Below are positions 1-7,280 of a stretch of DNA of 64,000 nt, one piece after another. This DNA is from Pseudalkalibacillus decolorationis (GTDB lineage Bacteria; Bacillota; Bacilli; Bacillales; Fictibacillaceae): positions 310,001 through 374,000 of the forward strand of contig NZ_JANHJQ010000001.1 in NCBI RefSeq assembly GCF_024609785.1, read 5' to 3'. Below the pieces are notes generated by a model. The model saw only the letters and a list, made by a program, of their open reading frames with translations. It did not search any database and was not told the DNA's origin. A program made the translations under genes and the position numbers. Each line of letters begins with the position of its first letter. Positions within the stretch are counted from its first letter, which is position 1.

Positions 1-533
1 CCGCTTAATCTTGATAATGAACGGTTCGTCATAGCACTATGTAAGTGTAATGCGATAAATCCTATTTCCCCATCAGGTAAATTCACACCCGTTTTACGAT
101 TTATTATTTTCACAACTTCTTCAGCAACAGTGTACTCTTTTGGATAAAGGAGCTTGGTTTCAGTCAAAAATGGATTTACAAGATCCAAACCTTGTTGAAT
201 TCTTTTGATTGCGAATGCAATATGATCCGTTAAAGCAATGTGAATATGTTCATTAAATTGTATATGGAGCCGCTCTTCACTAAAGCGAATCACGTCGTTT
301 ATAACGAGCACTAAGGATTCATCAACCTGTTCGATTAGCTGTTTATACTGATCTTGTTCCACCTGGTCTTCTAAAATATAAAGCTTGTCCACCTTATCAG
401 ATTTAAGAGTGTCGTTAGCCTTTATTGAAAAACCAATACCTTTTCCAATTAGAACGACTTCTTTTTGCTCGGAATCCATTGCAATTACCACGTTATTATT
501 TAATACCTTATGAACCGTGAAACGTGTACTCAT
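1..533 (-). CDS. glcT: GlcT-type transcription antiterminator, 5' part only
   Basis: The left window edge cuts this gene; about 177 N-terminal codons are present. It reads in from ATG at 533. The start of the protein (FTVHKVLNNNVVIA, then VVLIGKGIGFS) is the RNA-binding CAT domain of BglG/LicT-family antiterminators. It is followed by the first PTS-regulated PRD domain with EHIHIALTDHIAFAIKR, whose histidine is the expected phosphorylation site. The wording is closest to B. subtilis GlcT, which binds a hairpin in the ptsG leader and prevents termination when glucose is taken up through the PTS. The ptsG target would lie outside the window. LicT or SacT subfamily membership is the main alternative. 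Its place next to gerE is not something I recall from B. subtilis. Confidence 0.85.
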   Translation of the reverse strand, partial: MSTRFTVHKVLNNNVVIAMDSEQKEVVLIGKGIGFSIKANDTLKSDKVDKLYILEDQVEQDQYKQLIEQVDESLVLVINDVIRFSEERLHIQFNEHIHIALTDHIAFAIKRIQQGLDLVNPFLTETKLLYPKEYTVAEEVVKIINRKTGVNLPDGEIGFIALHLHSAMTNRSLSRLS

Positions 534-626
534 ACAACGACATTCCTTTCAAAGTGTATACCTGTCCGAACGTCAATATCATATCGAATTACCTTTCCTT
601 TCGTCAACTCCCAAGTTCTTTATGTG

Positions 627-727
627 TAAAAAATGGTGACTCATAGATGGAAGTAGCTACCTCGCACACTTTCAAATCGCACCGCTTAATTGTATATAAG
701 CGGAGGTGCCAGTTCCCTATGAGTCAC
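627..727 (-). terminator. Terminator after gerE
   Basis: Perfect 11-bp outer stem (GTGACTCATAG with CTATGAGTCAC) enclosing about 70 nt, followed on the minus strand by a run of six T. The interior holds a second small hairpin (CCGCTTA with TAAGCGG). It sits directly downstream of the gerE stop codon. The long loop is unusual for an intrinsic terminator. Confidence 0.6.
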
Positions 728-738
728 ACTGCTATTAC

Positions 739-963
739 TTAGATCTCCAACTCGCCAAGCCGCAATAGCTCGACAACAGCTTGAGAGCGCCCCTTAACAC
801 CTAACTTCTGCATTGTATTGGAAATGTGATTTCGAACAGTTTTTTCACTTATGAAGAGTTGTTCTGCAATTTCTCTGGTCGTCTTGTCTTGAACAAGAAG
901 TTCGAATACTTCTCTCTCCCTTTTTGTAAGTAGAGGCTTCGGTCGGTAGTGTTTCTCTTTCAA
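739..963 (-). CDS. gerE: GerE, LuxR-type late spore-coat regulator
   Basis: A 74-residue protein made only of a LuxR-type helix-turn-helix (LLTKREREVFELL then ISEKTVRNHISN), the same length as B. subtilis GerE and nearly the same sequence across the core. It is a DNA-binding regulator of the mother cell that activates and represses sigma-K dependent coat genes late in sporulation. A reading frame with ATG runs 13 codons further upstream, but the TTG at 963 is chosen because an AAGGAGGGG ribosome binding site lies 8 bases before it and the product then matches the family length. A sigma-K-like promoter lies just upstream and a terminator follows, so it is probably monocistronic. Confidence 0.93.
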   Translation of the reverse strand: MKEKHYRPKPLLTKREREVFELLVQDKTTREIAEQLFISEKTVRNHISNTMQKLGVKGRSQAVVELLRLGELEI

Positions 964-1033
964 TGATTTCACCCCTCCTTGCATGGGCTTTACGAGCTGC
1001 ATATCATGTAGTAAAAAAGATATTTAGTCAACA

Positions 1034-1062
1034 TATCATATGAAGGGATGAAATCGGTCGTG
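1034..1062 (-). promoter_or_regulatory. Candidate sigma-K promoter of gerE
   Basis: On the minus strand CACG (1062-1059) is followed after 16 bases by CATATGATA (1042-1034). This fits the sigma-K consensus of an AC-containing -35 and CATA-NNN-TA at -10. The start would lie about 65 bases before the gerE TTG codon. gerE of B. subtilis is known to be sigma-K dependent, so the match is in the expected place. Confidence 0.6.
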
Positions 1063-1186
1063 ACTTACCTTGATAAATTTTATTGAGAAACTGTATTATT
1101 TTTTTATTTACCGAAGTGATTGAAGCATCGAGTCTGTCTATGGTGCTGGTTTTCCATTCTTCTTTTCAATTTGAACAATTCGTCCT

Positions 1187-1226
1187 CTATAGAAAGTATT
1201 TTTATACTTTCTATACGTGTAAAAAA
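1187..1226. repeat. Short copy of intergenic repeat module (family II end)
   Basis: Contains CTATAGAAAGTATTTTTATA, CTTTCTATACGTGTAAAAAA, a 9-10 bp palindrome (AGAAAGTAT / ATACTTTCT) followed by the ACGTGTAAAAAA tail. The same module ends longer repeats at 12989-13090 and 43829-43929. Its A-run is shared with the T-run of the sdhB terminator. The remaining gap up to gerE (1063-1186) shows nothing else that I can support. Confidence 0.7.
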
Positions 1227-1256
1227 GAGCGACTCCGTAATCTCGAGTCACTCTTC
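1219..1256 (-). terminator. Terminator of sdhCAB
   Basis: Minus-strand hairpin AGAGTGACTC / GAGTCGCTCT with a 9-base loop, followed by TTTTTT. It lies 27 bases after the sdhB stop codon and closes the operon. Confidence 0.85.
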
Positions 1257-1282
1257 TTAGATGTCATATATTCTCATTATGT

Positions 1283-2044
1283 TTATTGATAATCAGAACC
1301 GAAGAAGTTTCGGAATGATTGCAATGAAGTATCACGGTTCAATGCCGCAATTGAAGTTGTCAGTGGAATTCCTTTAGGACACGATTGAACGCAGTTTTGC
1401 GAGTTCCCGCAAGATGCGAGCCCTCCGTCACCCATAAGTGCATCTAGTCGTTCTGACTTGTTCATTTCTCCTGTTGGATGTGCATTGAAGAGACGTACTT
1501 GCGACAGTGGCGCTGGTCCAATAAAGTCTGATTTATCGTTAACATTCGGGCAAGCCTCAAGGCATACACCGCATGTCATACATTTAGATAATTCATACGC
1601 CCATTGACGTTTCTTTTCAGGCATACGTGGCCCAGGTCCAAGATCATACGTGCCATCGATCGGAATCCATGCTTTTACCTTTTTCAATGCATCAAACATG
1701 CGACTTCGATCAACCTGCAAGTCACGAACCACAGGGAATGTAGCCATTGGTTCAAGTCGAATTGGTTGTTCTAGTTTATCGACTAGAGCCGTACAAGATT
1801 GTCTTGGCTTACCATTAATAACCATCGAACATGCTCCACATACTTCTTCAAGGCATCCCATTTCCCATGTTACTGGAGTAGTCTTTTCTCCTTGTCCATT
1901 AACAGGATTACGACGAATTTCCATTAGTGCAGAAATGACATTCATGTTTGTACGATATGGGATTTCAAATGTTTCTTCATACGATGCAGAATCAGGATTA
2001 TCTTGACGTTTAATGATAAATTTAATTACTTTTTCCTCAGCCAT
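1283..2044 (-). CDS. sdhB: Succinate dehydrogenase iron-sulfur subunit
   Basis: SdhB carries electrons from the SdhA flavin to the membrane cytochrome b558 (SdhC) in complex II on the inner face of the membrane. All cluster ligands are visible: C64, C69, C72 and C84 for [2Fe-2S]; C155, C158, C161 plus C222 for [4Fe-4S]; C165, C212 and C218 for [3Fe-4S]. At 253 residues it has the family's usual length. The start codon lies 6 bases after the sdhA stop, so translation is probably coupled. It is the last gene of sdhCAB and is followed by a strong terminator. Confidence 0.97.
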   Translation of the reverse strand: MAEEKVIKFIIKRQDNPDSASYEETFEIPYRTNMNVISALMEIRRNPVNGQGEKTTPVTWEMGCLEEVCGACSMVINGKPRQSCTALVDKLEQPIRLEPMATFPVVRDLQVDRSRMFDALKKVKAWIPIDGTYDLGPGPRMPEKKRQWAYELSKCMTCGVCLEACPNVNDKSDFIGPAPLSQVRLFNAHPTGEMNKSERLDALMGDGGLASCGNSQNCVQSCPKGIPLTTSIAALNRDTSLQSFRNFFGSDYQ

Positions 2045-2050
2045 GATGGA

Positions 2051-3811
2051 TTACTTTGCCTCCTTCTTCTTAGAGTAGTCACGCTTACGAGGCTTAATGT
2101 GTGAAGTATCAACTGCTTCGTACCCAATATCTGGCCCATTCTTCTCTGCATTAAACTTCGCGATAGTTGTTTTCAAGAATTCATCGTCATTACGTTCAGG
2201 GAAGTCAGGCTTATAATGGGCACCGCGGCTTTCGTTACGATTTAATGCTCCAAGTGTAATGACACGCGCTAATTGAAGCATATGCCATAACTGACGTGTA
2301 AAGGAAACCCCTTGGTTGCTCCACTTGGACGTATCATTAATATTGATGTCTTTATAACGTGTCATAAGCTCAACAATCTTATCGTCTGTTTCCTGCAGCT
2401 TATCATTATAACGTACCACAGTAACGTTATCTGTCATCCATTGACCAAGTTCACGGTGAAGAACATATGCATTTTCTGTTCCATCCATTTTCATAATTTG
2501 ATCAAGGTGTCCTTCTTCTTTCTTAATTTGTCTTTCGTAGATGGAAGAAGAAATATCTTCAGAACTTTTTTCAAGTCCTTGGATGTATTCTGCCGCCTTA
2601 GGTCCTGCAACCATACCACCAAAAATTGAAGAAAGTAGTGAGTTAGCTCCTAGGCGGTTGGCTCCATGTTGTGAATAATCGCACTCACCTGCAGCAAACA
2701 AACCAGGGATATTTGTCATTTGGTTATAATCGACCCACATACCACCCATAGAATAGTGGACAGCTGGGAAGATTTTCATCGGAACTTTACGAGGATCATC
2801 GCCCATGAATTTCTCATAGATTTCGATGATTCCTCCAAGCTTGATGTCTAGTTCTTTAGGATCCTTATGAGAAAGATCAAGGTAGACCATATTCTCACCA
2901 TTGATTCCAAGCTTTTGATTTACGCACACATCGAAAATTTCACGTGTAGCGATATCACGCGGAACAAGGTTCCCGTATGCTGGATACTTTTCTTCTAAGA
3001 AATAGAAAGGCTTTCCGTCTTTATATGTCCATACACGTCCGCCTTCACCGCGTGCCGATTCGCTCATCAGACGAAGCTTATCGTCTCCTGGGATTGCTGT
3101 CGGATGAATTTGAATAAATTCTCCATTCGCATAGTGTACTCCTTGCTGATAAAGGACAGATGCAGCGGATCCTGTATTAATCACTGAATTGGTTGATTTA
3201 CCAAAGATAACACCAGGTCCACCTGTGGCCATAATGACGGCATCGGATCTAAAACTTTGTATTTCAGACGTATTCAAGTTTTGTGCAACAATCCCACGAC
3301 AAACATGATCATCATCGAGGACAGCCGATTGGAAATCCCAACCTTCATATTTCGTTACAAGTCCCTGTACTTCATATCGACGAACCTGTTCATCTAGTGC
3401 ATATAATAACTGTTGTCCTGTTGTTGCTCCCGCAAATGCTGTACGGTGGTGTTGTGTTCCACCAAAACGACGGAAATCTAATAATCCTTCTGGTGTACGG
3501 TTAAACATTACTCCCATACGGTCAAGTAAGTGAATAATCCCCGGTGCAGCTTCACACATCGCTTTAACAGGTGGTTGATTTGCTAGAAAATCCCCACCAT
3601 AAATCGTATCGTCAAAGTGAACGTATGGGGAGTCTCCCTCCCCTTTTGTATTTACTGCTCCGTTGATTCCGCCCTGTGCACAAACAGAGTGAGAACGTTT
3701 AACAGGTACGAGTGAGAACAGGTCAACGTGCATGCCCGCTTCAGCGGATTTGATCGTAGCCATTAAGCCTGCCAAACCACCGCCAACTATTATGATATTC
3801 CCTTTACTCAT
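2051..3811 (-). CDS. sdhA: Succinate dehydrogenase flavoprotein subunit
   Basis: SdhA oxidises succinate to fumarate with covalently bound FAD. The N-terminal dinucleotide fold (GGGLAGLMA, residues 9-17) and the segment SHSVCAQGGINGA, which carries the flavin-linking histidine region, are intact. Further on are HRTAFAGATTGQQ, the ARGEGG active-site segment and HYSMGGM. The protein is 586 residues, the same as in B. subtilis. It is the middle gene of sdhCAB, 13 bases after sdhC. Nothing unusual is seen in it. Confidence 0.97.
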   Translation of the reverse strand: MSKGNIIIVGGGLAGLMATIKSAEAGMHVDLFSLVPVKRSHSVCAQGGINGAVNTKGEGDSPYVHFDDTIYGGDFLANQPPVKAMCEAAPGIIHLLDRMGVMFNRTPEGLLDFRRFGGTQHHRTAFAGATTGQQLLYALDEQVRRYEVQGLVTKYEGWDFQSAVLDDDHVCRGIVAQNLNTSEIQSFRSDAVIMATGGPGVIFGKSTNSVINTGSAASVLYQQGVHYANGEFIQIHPTAIPGDDKLRLMSESARGEGGRVWTYKDGKPFYFLEEKYPAYGNLVPRDIATREIFDVCVNQKLGINGENMVYLDLSHKDPKELDIKLGGIIEIYEKFMGDDPRKVPMKIFPAVHYSMGGMWVDYNQMTNIPGLFAAGECDYSQHGANRLGANSLLSSIFGGMVAGPKAAEYIQGLEKSSEDISSSIYERQIKKEEGHLDQIMKMDGTENAYVLHRELGQWMTDNVTVVRYNDKLQETDDKIVELMTRYKDININDTSKWSNQGVSFTRQLWHMLQLARVITLGALNRNESRGAHYKPDFPERNDDEFLKTTIAKFNAEKNGPDIGYEAVDTSHIKPRKRDYSKKKEAK

Positions 3812-3824
3812 CGTGACTCACTCC

Positions 3825-4481
3825 TTATAAAATTGCTAGGTTGTTTGTTGCGAATGCGAACCATTCTGGATAAACAAACGCATAAATCGATCGTAGCCCG
3901 ATAATTGAAACCACAAAAAAGATTCCAATTGTCACGTATGTTGCGATTTTTTGTGAACGAGGTGTTATCGTGAATCCCCAGCTAACGAGGAAAGACCATA
4001 ATCCATTTGAAAAGTGGAAAATTGTAGAAAGAACACCAACTACATAAATTCCAACCATTAAAGGATTATCGAGGATCTCCTCCATCATATTGAAGTTAAC
4101 CTCAGAACCAAACAATGCTGCTGCAAGCCGTGTCTCCCAAACATGCCAGGAAATAAAAATAAGCGTAATAATTCCTGTTATACGCTGCAATAAGAACATC
4201 CAGTTGCGTAAGTAGCCATAACGACTGACGTTATTGCGAGCCTGGAACGTTATGTAAAGTCCGAAAACAGCATGAAAAATGATCGGTAGGAAAATAATGA
4301 ATATTTCCAAGAGATAACGGTATGGAAGACTTTCCATAAAATGAGCTGCAGCATTAAAGGAATCACGACCTCTTGTCGCAAAATGGTTAACAGTTAAATG
4401 TTGTAGCAAGAATAAACCGATTGGTATAACACCGAGTAATGAATGTAATCTTCGTAGTGCAAAATCTCGATTATCTGCCAT
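3825..4481 (-). CDS. sdhC: Succinate dehydrogenase cytochrome b558 subunit
   Basis: SdhC is the membrane anchor of complex II; it binds two hemes and passes electrons to menaquinone. The 218-residue protein has five hydrophobic segments and conserved histidines in RRLHSLLGV, FLLQHLTVNH, FHAVFGL, ISWHVWE and IFHFSNGLWSF, the pattern of the B. subtilis single-anchor diheme type. The frame is open 14 codons further upstream, but the ATG at 4481 is preceded by AAAGGGGG at good spacing and gives the family N-terminus (B. subtilis starts SGNREFYFRRLHS). It is the first gene of the operon and sits behind a good vegetative promoter. Confidence 0.95.
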   Translation of the reverse strand: MADNRDFALRRLHSLLGVIPIGLFLLQHLTVNHFATRGRDSFNAAAHFMESLPYRYLLEIFIIFLPIIFHAVFGLYITFQARNNVSRYGYLRNWMFLLQRITGIITLIFISWHVWETRLAAALFGSEVNFNMMEEILDNPLMVGIYVVGVLSTIFHFSNGLWSFLVSWGFTITPRSQKIATYVTIGIFFVVSIIGLRSIYAFVYPEWFAFATNNLAIL

Positions 4482-4601
4482 CTCTATGCCCCCTTTGAAG
4501 TAGATGTAGCCGCTGCAAAACAATGTTTTTTAATATCCGATCATACGCTCAGGAATTAAACGAGTCGAAGACACGCTCCGACAAATATTGATAACATGTT
4601 T

Positions 4602-4630
4602 ATTGTACTCCCATCATTTAGCACCGTCAA
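4602..4630 (-). promoter_or_regulatory. Candidate sigma-A promoter of sdhCAB
   Basis: TTGACG (4630-4625) and TACAAT (4607-4602) on the minus strand with exactly 17 bases between. The transcript would carry a leader of about 115 nt before sdhC. No operator could be read with confidence in this leader. Confidence 0.65.
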
Positions 4631-4770
4631 GAAAACGAATGTATTATAATATCGGAATTTTACTGAAATTGAAAGCCTTTTCCTTTTTGATACATAAATT
4701 AAAGGAATTCCAGAAAACGATAAATGACTCATAAACGTATAGAGGAATTCTATAAAGAAAGTTATAATAA

Positions 4771-4992
4771 AGAAAAGCGGAAGCGCCCTGTATAAGTCCG
4801 ATAAAGAAAACTTGGTAAACGCTAAGGCGATTACCTTAGTTGCCCTTATGCCTGTGGTGCAAGCGCTGGAATTCTGCAACATAACACGCTTTTTGTGTTT
4901 GTGGAAGAATTGAAGCGACGATCTGCGCACCGGGGCGCTGGAGCTAGACATTGCATCTATGCTATAAAATTTTATACTTTCTTAACGTGTTA
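4771..4992. repeat. Hybrid intergenic repeat, copy 1 (families I and II)
   Basis: Begins AGAAAAGCGGAAGCGCCCTG and later has GGCGCTGGAGCTAGACATTG, ending TTTATACTTTCTTAACGTGT. The outer parts form an imperfect palindrome (AAGCGGAAGCGCC / GGCGCTGGAGCT). Inside it lies the module ATAAAGAAAACTTGGTAAACG...TTAGTTGC, which elsewhere stands alone. Related copies are at 30501-30710, 39074-39230 and 54136-54364. It fills most of the gap between sdhC and yslB. Confidence 0.85.
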
Positions 4993-5010
4993 AAGAGGGG
5001 AGAAACAACA

Positions 5011-5478
5011 ATGTTCAAACAAACAAACGATCAGCTGCCACAACTAAACTCTGAAAAAGAGGGTTACCTCTTCGGATATGAGTTATTACGAGATGTATTA
5101 TTACCAGAGTTACTAGGGAACGAAAATCATAGAATACTTTATTGGGCCGGGAGGATGTTGGCACGAAAATACCCATTGGAAACAACAGACGAGTTAATCC
5201 AGTTTTTCGCAACTGCTAATTGGGGTGAGTTACGACTTAGTCAAGAGGATGCAAAATCGATGACATTTGAATTATTCTCCGACCGGGTTTCAGATTTGCT
5301 AATGAAACGCATGCATGAAGGTTTTCAGTTAGAAGCAGGATTTTTGGCTGAGCAGATTCAAAAACAGCAAGATAAAGTGACTGAGACGTTTGATGAAGTA
5401 AAGCGAGGAAAAGTGGATAAGATGATTTTTACAGTGCAATGGGATCGGAAAGATGAAATCCCGCAAACCTCTACATAA
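5011..5478 (+). CDS. yslB: YslB family protein (DUF2507)
   Basis: A 155-residue cytoplasmic protein of unknown biochemical role, recognised by its sequence (GYELLRDVLLPELLG, then ILYWAGRMLARKYP) and its position between sdhC and lysC, as in B. subtilis. The fold belongs to the DUF2507 / V4R-like small-molecule-binding group. The ATG at 5011 is chosen because AAAGAGGGG precedes it and the frame's earlier codons run into the repeat. The repeat ends only about 20 bases upstream, so the yslB leader must contain repeat sequence. It converges on lysC. Confidence 0.88.
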   Translation: MFKQTNDQLPQLNSEKEGYLFGYELLRDVLLPELLGNENHRILYWAGRMLARKYPLETTDELIQFFATANWGELRLSQEDAKSMTFELFSDRVSDLLMKRMHEGFQLEAGFLAEQIQKQQDKVTETFDEVKRGKVDKMIFTVQWDRKDEIPQTST

Positions 5479-5491
5479 TCTAAAATTGATA

Positions 5492-5535
5492 AAGAAGGCG
5501 GCCTTCCAGCATCTGGTTTTGGCCACCTTCATTCT
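5492..5535. terminator. Shared terminator between yslB and lysC
   Basis: Hairpin GAAGGCGGCC / GGCCACCTTC with a 17-base loop, placed between convergent yslB and lysC. T-rich sequence flanks both sides but is not a clean T-run, so termination strength is uncertain. Confidence 0.55.
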
Positions 5536-5583
5536 TTGAATATTTCATTGCCTGTTTATAAAACTGGGCTTTCGAACACCCCC

Positions 5584-6816
5584 TTATACGTGGACGGGCT
5601 TTCTAGCATCAAGTTCAAATGCTTCATGTAAGCATTCAATAGCAGGAATCATCATACTGCTATCTACAATTGTAGACACCTTAATTTCTGATGTACTGAC
5701 CATTTTTACCTTGATATGATCATTTGCGAGAACCTCAAACATTTGGGCTGCGACACCTGGATTAGAGATCATACCTGAGCCGACAATCGAAACTTTTGCA
5801 AGGTGCCCTTCATGCGTAATATGATCGTAATTTAAATGGGAACGATATTGTTTCAATACTTCTAACGTCTCCTTCAGCACCTCTGAATCTAGTGAAAAAG
5901 AGACATTCGTCGTTTGGTTTCCGTTTGTGTTTTGAATAATCACATCGACGTTAATCTGATGATCAGCAAGGATAGTAAACAAGTTTGCTAACATAGACAT
6001 TTCATCTGGTAAACCATGAACAGTTATCTTTGTCACATTATCCTCAAATGCAATTCCACGTACCATAAGATTTCCTTCCATTGAAACTTCCTCCTCTACC
6101 ATTGTTCCAGCTTCTTTTTCGATACTAGAGCGGACCTCCAGCGTAACATTATAGTTCTTTGCAAATTCAACTGATCTTGGATGCAAAACACCTGCTCCTA
6201 GATTGGCCATCTCAAGCATTTCATCATAGGAAATTGCCGGAAGTTTTCTCGCTTCGTTAACAACCCTTGGATCTGTCGTGTAGACTCCTTTAACATCTGT
6301 ATAGATCTCGCATTTCGAAGCTTTTAAAGAAGCAGCTAATGCAACAGCTGATGTATCTGATCCCCCCCTACCAAGAGTCGCGATTTCTTCTTCAATCATC
6401 ATTCCTTGAAATCCTGCTACAATGACAATGTTCCCACTCGCCAAGTGACGGTTGATCCGCTTTGTTTCTATATTCAGAATTCTTGCATTACCATGTTCCG
6501 ATTCCGTTTTAATACCAGCTTGCCATCCAGTAAGCGAAACCGAATGATATCCTTTTTGCTGTAAAGCCATAGCTAACAACGACATCGAAACCTGCTCACC
6601 CGTAGAAATTAGCATGTCGAGTTCCCTTTTGGAGGGATGATCAGAAATGTTGTGTGCCATTTTAATTAAATGGTCTGTACTTTTTCCCATTGCCGAAACA
6701 ACAACTACTACCTCATGCCCTTGTAAGTGAGTTTCAATAACTCGATTAGCTACATTTTGAATACGTTCAATTGATTCTACAGAAGTACCACCATATTTTT
6801 GAACAATTAATGACAC
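5584..6816 (-). CDS. lysC: Aspartokinase II, lysine-sensitive type
   Basis: Catalyses ATP-dependent phosphorylation of aspartate, the first step to lysine, threonine, methionine and diaminopimelate. The N-terminal kinase domain has QKYGGTSV near residue 6 and GRGGSDTSAVALAA; two ACT domains fill the C-terminal third (VRGIAFEDNVTKITV and LAKVSIVGSGM). A frame start at ATG 6825 exists, but the AAAGGA site is spaced for GTG at 6816 and that start matches the B. subtilis N-terminus (GLIIQKFGGTS). In B. subtilis an internal start makes a separate beta subunit from the ACT part; an in-frame internal Met (MLEMANLG) is present here. A lysine riboswitch precedes the gene. Confidence 0.95.
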   Translation of the reverse strand: MSLIVQKYGGTSVESIERIQNVANRVIETHLQGHEVVVVVSAMGKSTDHLIKMAHNISDHPSKRELDMLISTGEQVSMSLLAMALQQKGYHSVSLTGWQAGIKTESEHGNARILNIETKRINRHLASGNIVIVAGFQGMMIEEEIATLGRGGSDTSAVALAASLKASKCEIYTDVKGVYTTDPRVVNEARKLPAISYDEMLEMANLGAGVLHPRSVEFAKNYNVTLEVRSSIEKEAGTMVEEEVSMEGNLMVRGIAFEDNVTKITVHGLPDEMSMLANLFTILADHQINVDVIIQNTNGNQTTNVSFSLDSEVLKETLEVLKQYRSHLNYDHITHEGHLAKVSIVGSGMISNPGVAAQMFEVLANDHIKVKMVSTSEIKVSTIVDSSMMIPAIECLHEAFELDARKPVHV

Positions 6817-6859
6817 ATTTCCCATTCCTTTCAGTGGATCTAAGTAATATGTTTACGAA

Positions 6860-7198
6860 AAATAAAAAGAATTGACTCAATGTAAGTGTGACGGACCTTC
6901 CTTCACAACCATCGCAAAAGTCATTTTTGCATTGTGGTTGATACAGAAAACAGATCGTCAGTCTTGAGAGTCAATCCTCATGAACATCTGCCACACTAAT
7001 TCCCTTACGTGAGATAGTCCTCCATACGACAGGCGGGATTCAGGTCGTATGACAGCCCTGTACTTATTCAATACAGGTCCAGCCAAATAAGTGTTGAGTA
7101 TAACTATTTGGCTTCGGCGAATTCCCCTTTCCTTTGCTTTCACTAGAGCTCAACCTCTTCATGCAAAGTATTATTGGTTTTCGCGCCTCTACCATCAC
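6860..7198 (-). promoter_or_regulatory. Lysine riboswitch (L-box) with expression platform
   Basis: Read on the minus strand, 7198-7009 has the L-box aptamer landmarks in order: GTGATGGTAGAGGCGCGA, AGAGGTTGAGCTCTAGTGAAA, GGAAAGGGG followed by CGCCGAAGCC, then GGCTGG, CAGGGCTGTCAT and the closing P1 strand GGACTATCTCAC. P1 pairs GTGA.GGTAG with CTATCTCAC. Downstream, ATTGACTC (6975-6968) can pair with GAGTCAAT (6878-6871), which is followed by TTCTTTTTATTTTT and would be the terminator; a hairpin CAACCA...TGGTTG lies inside. Lysine binding should stop transcription into lysC. Confidence 0.93.
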
Positions 7199-7225
7199 TC
7201 CATTGAAATTCGTTTGAAGTGTGGT

Positions 7226-7254
7226 CTTATAAAATTTGTTTATTATTGTATCAA
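7226..7254 (-). promoter_or_regulatory. Candidate sigma-A promoter of lysC leader
   Basis: TTGATA (7254-7249) and TATAAG (7231-7226) on the minus strand with 17 bases between, ending about 28 bases before the lysine aptamer. It lies in the uvrC-lysC gap. Confidence 0.6.
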
Positions 7255-7280
7255 AAACATAACAATCAAACAAGAGAAAT

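Noticed and set aside
1083-1289. 68-codon plus-strand frame between gerE and sdhB
   Set aside because: No ribosome site, runs through a repeat and the sdhB terminator, low-complexity product.
4556-4951. 131-codon minus-strand frame
   Set aside because: Runs through the repeat and the sdhC promoter region; product has no coherent pattern.
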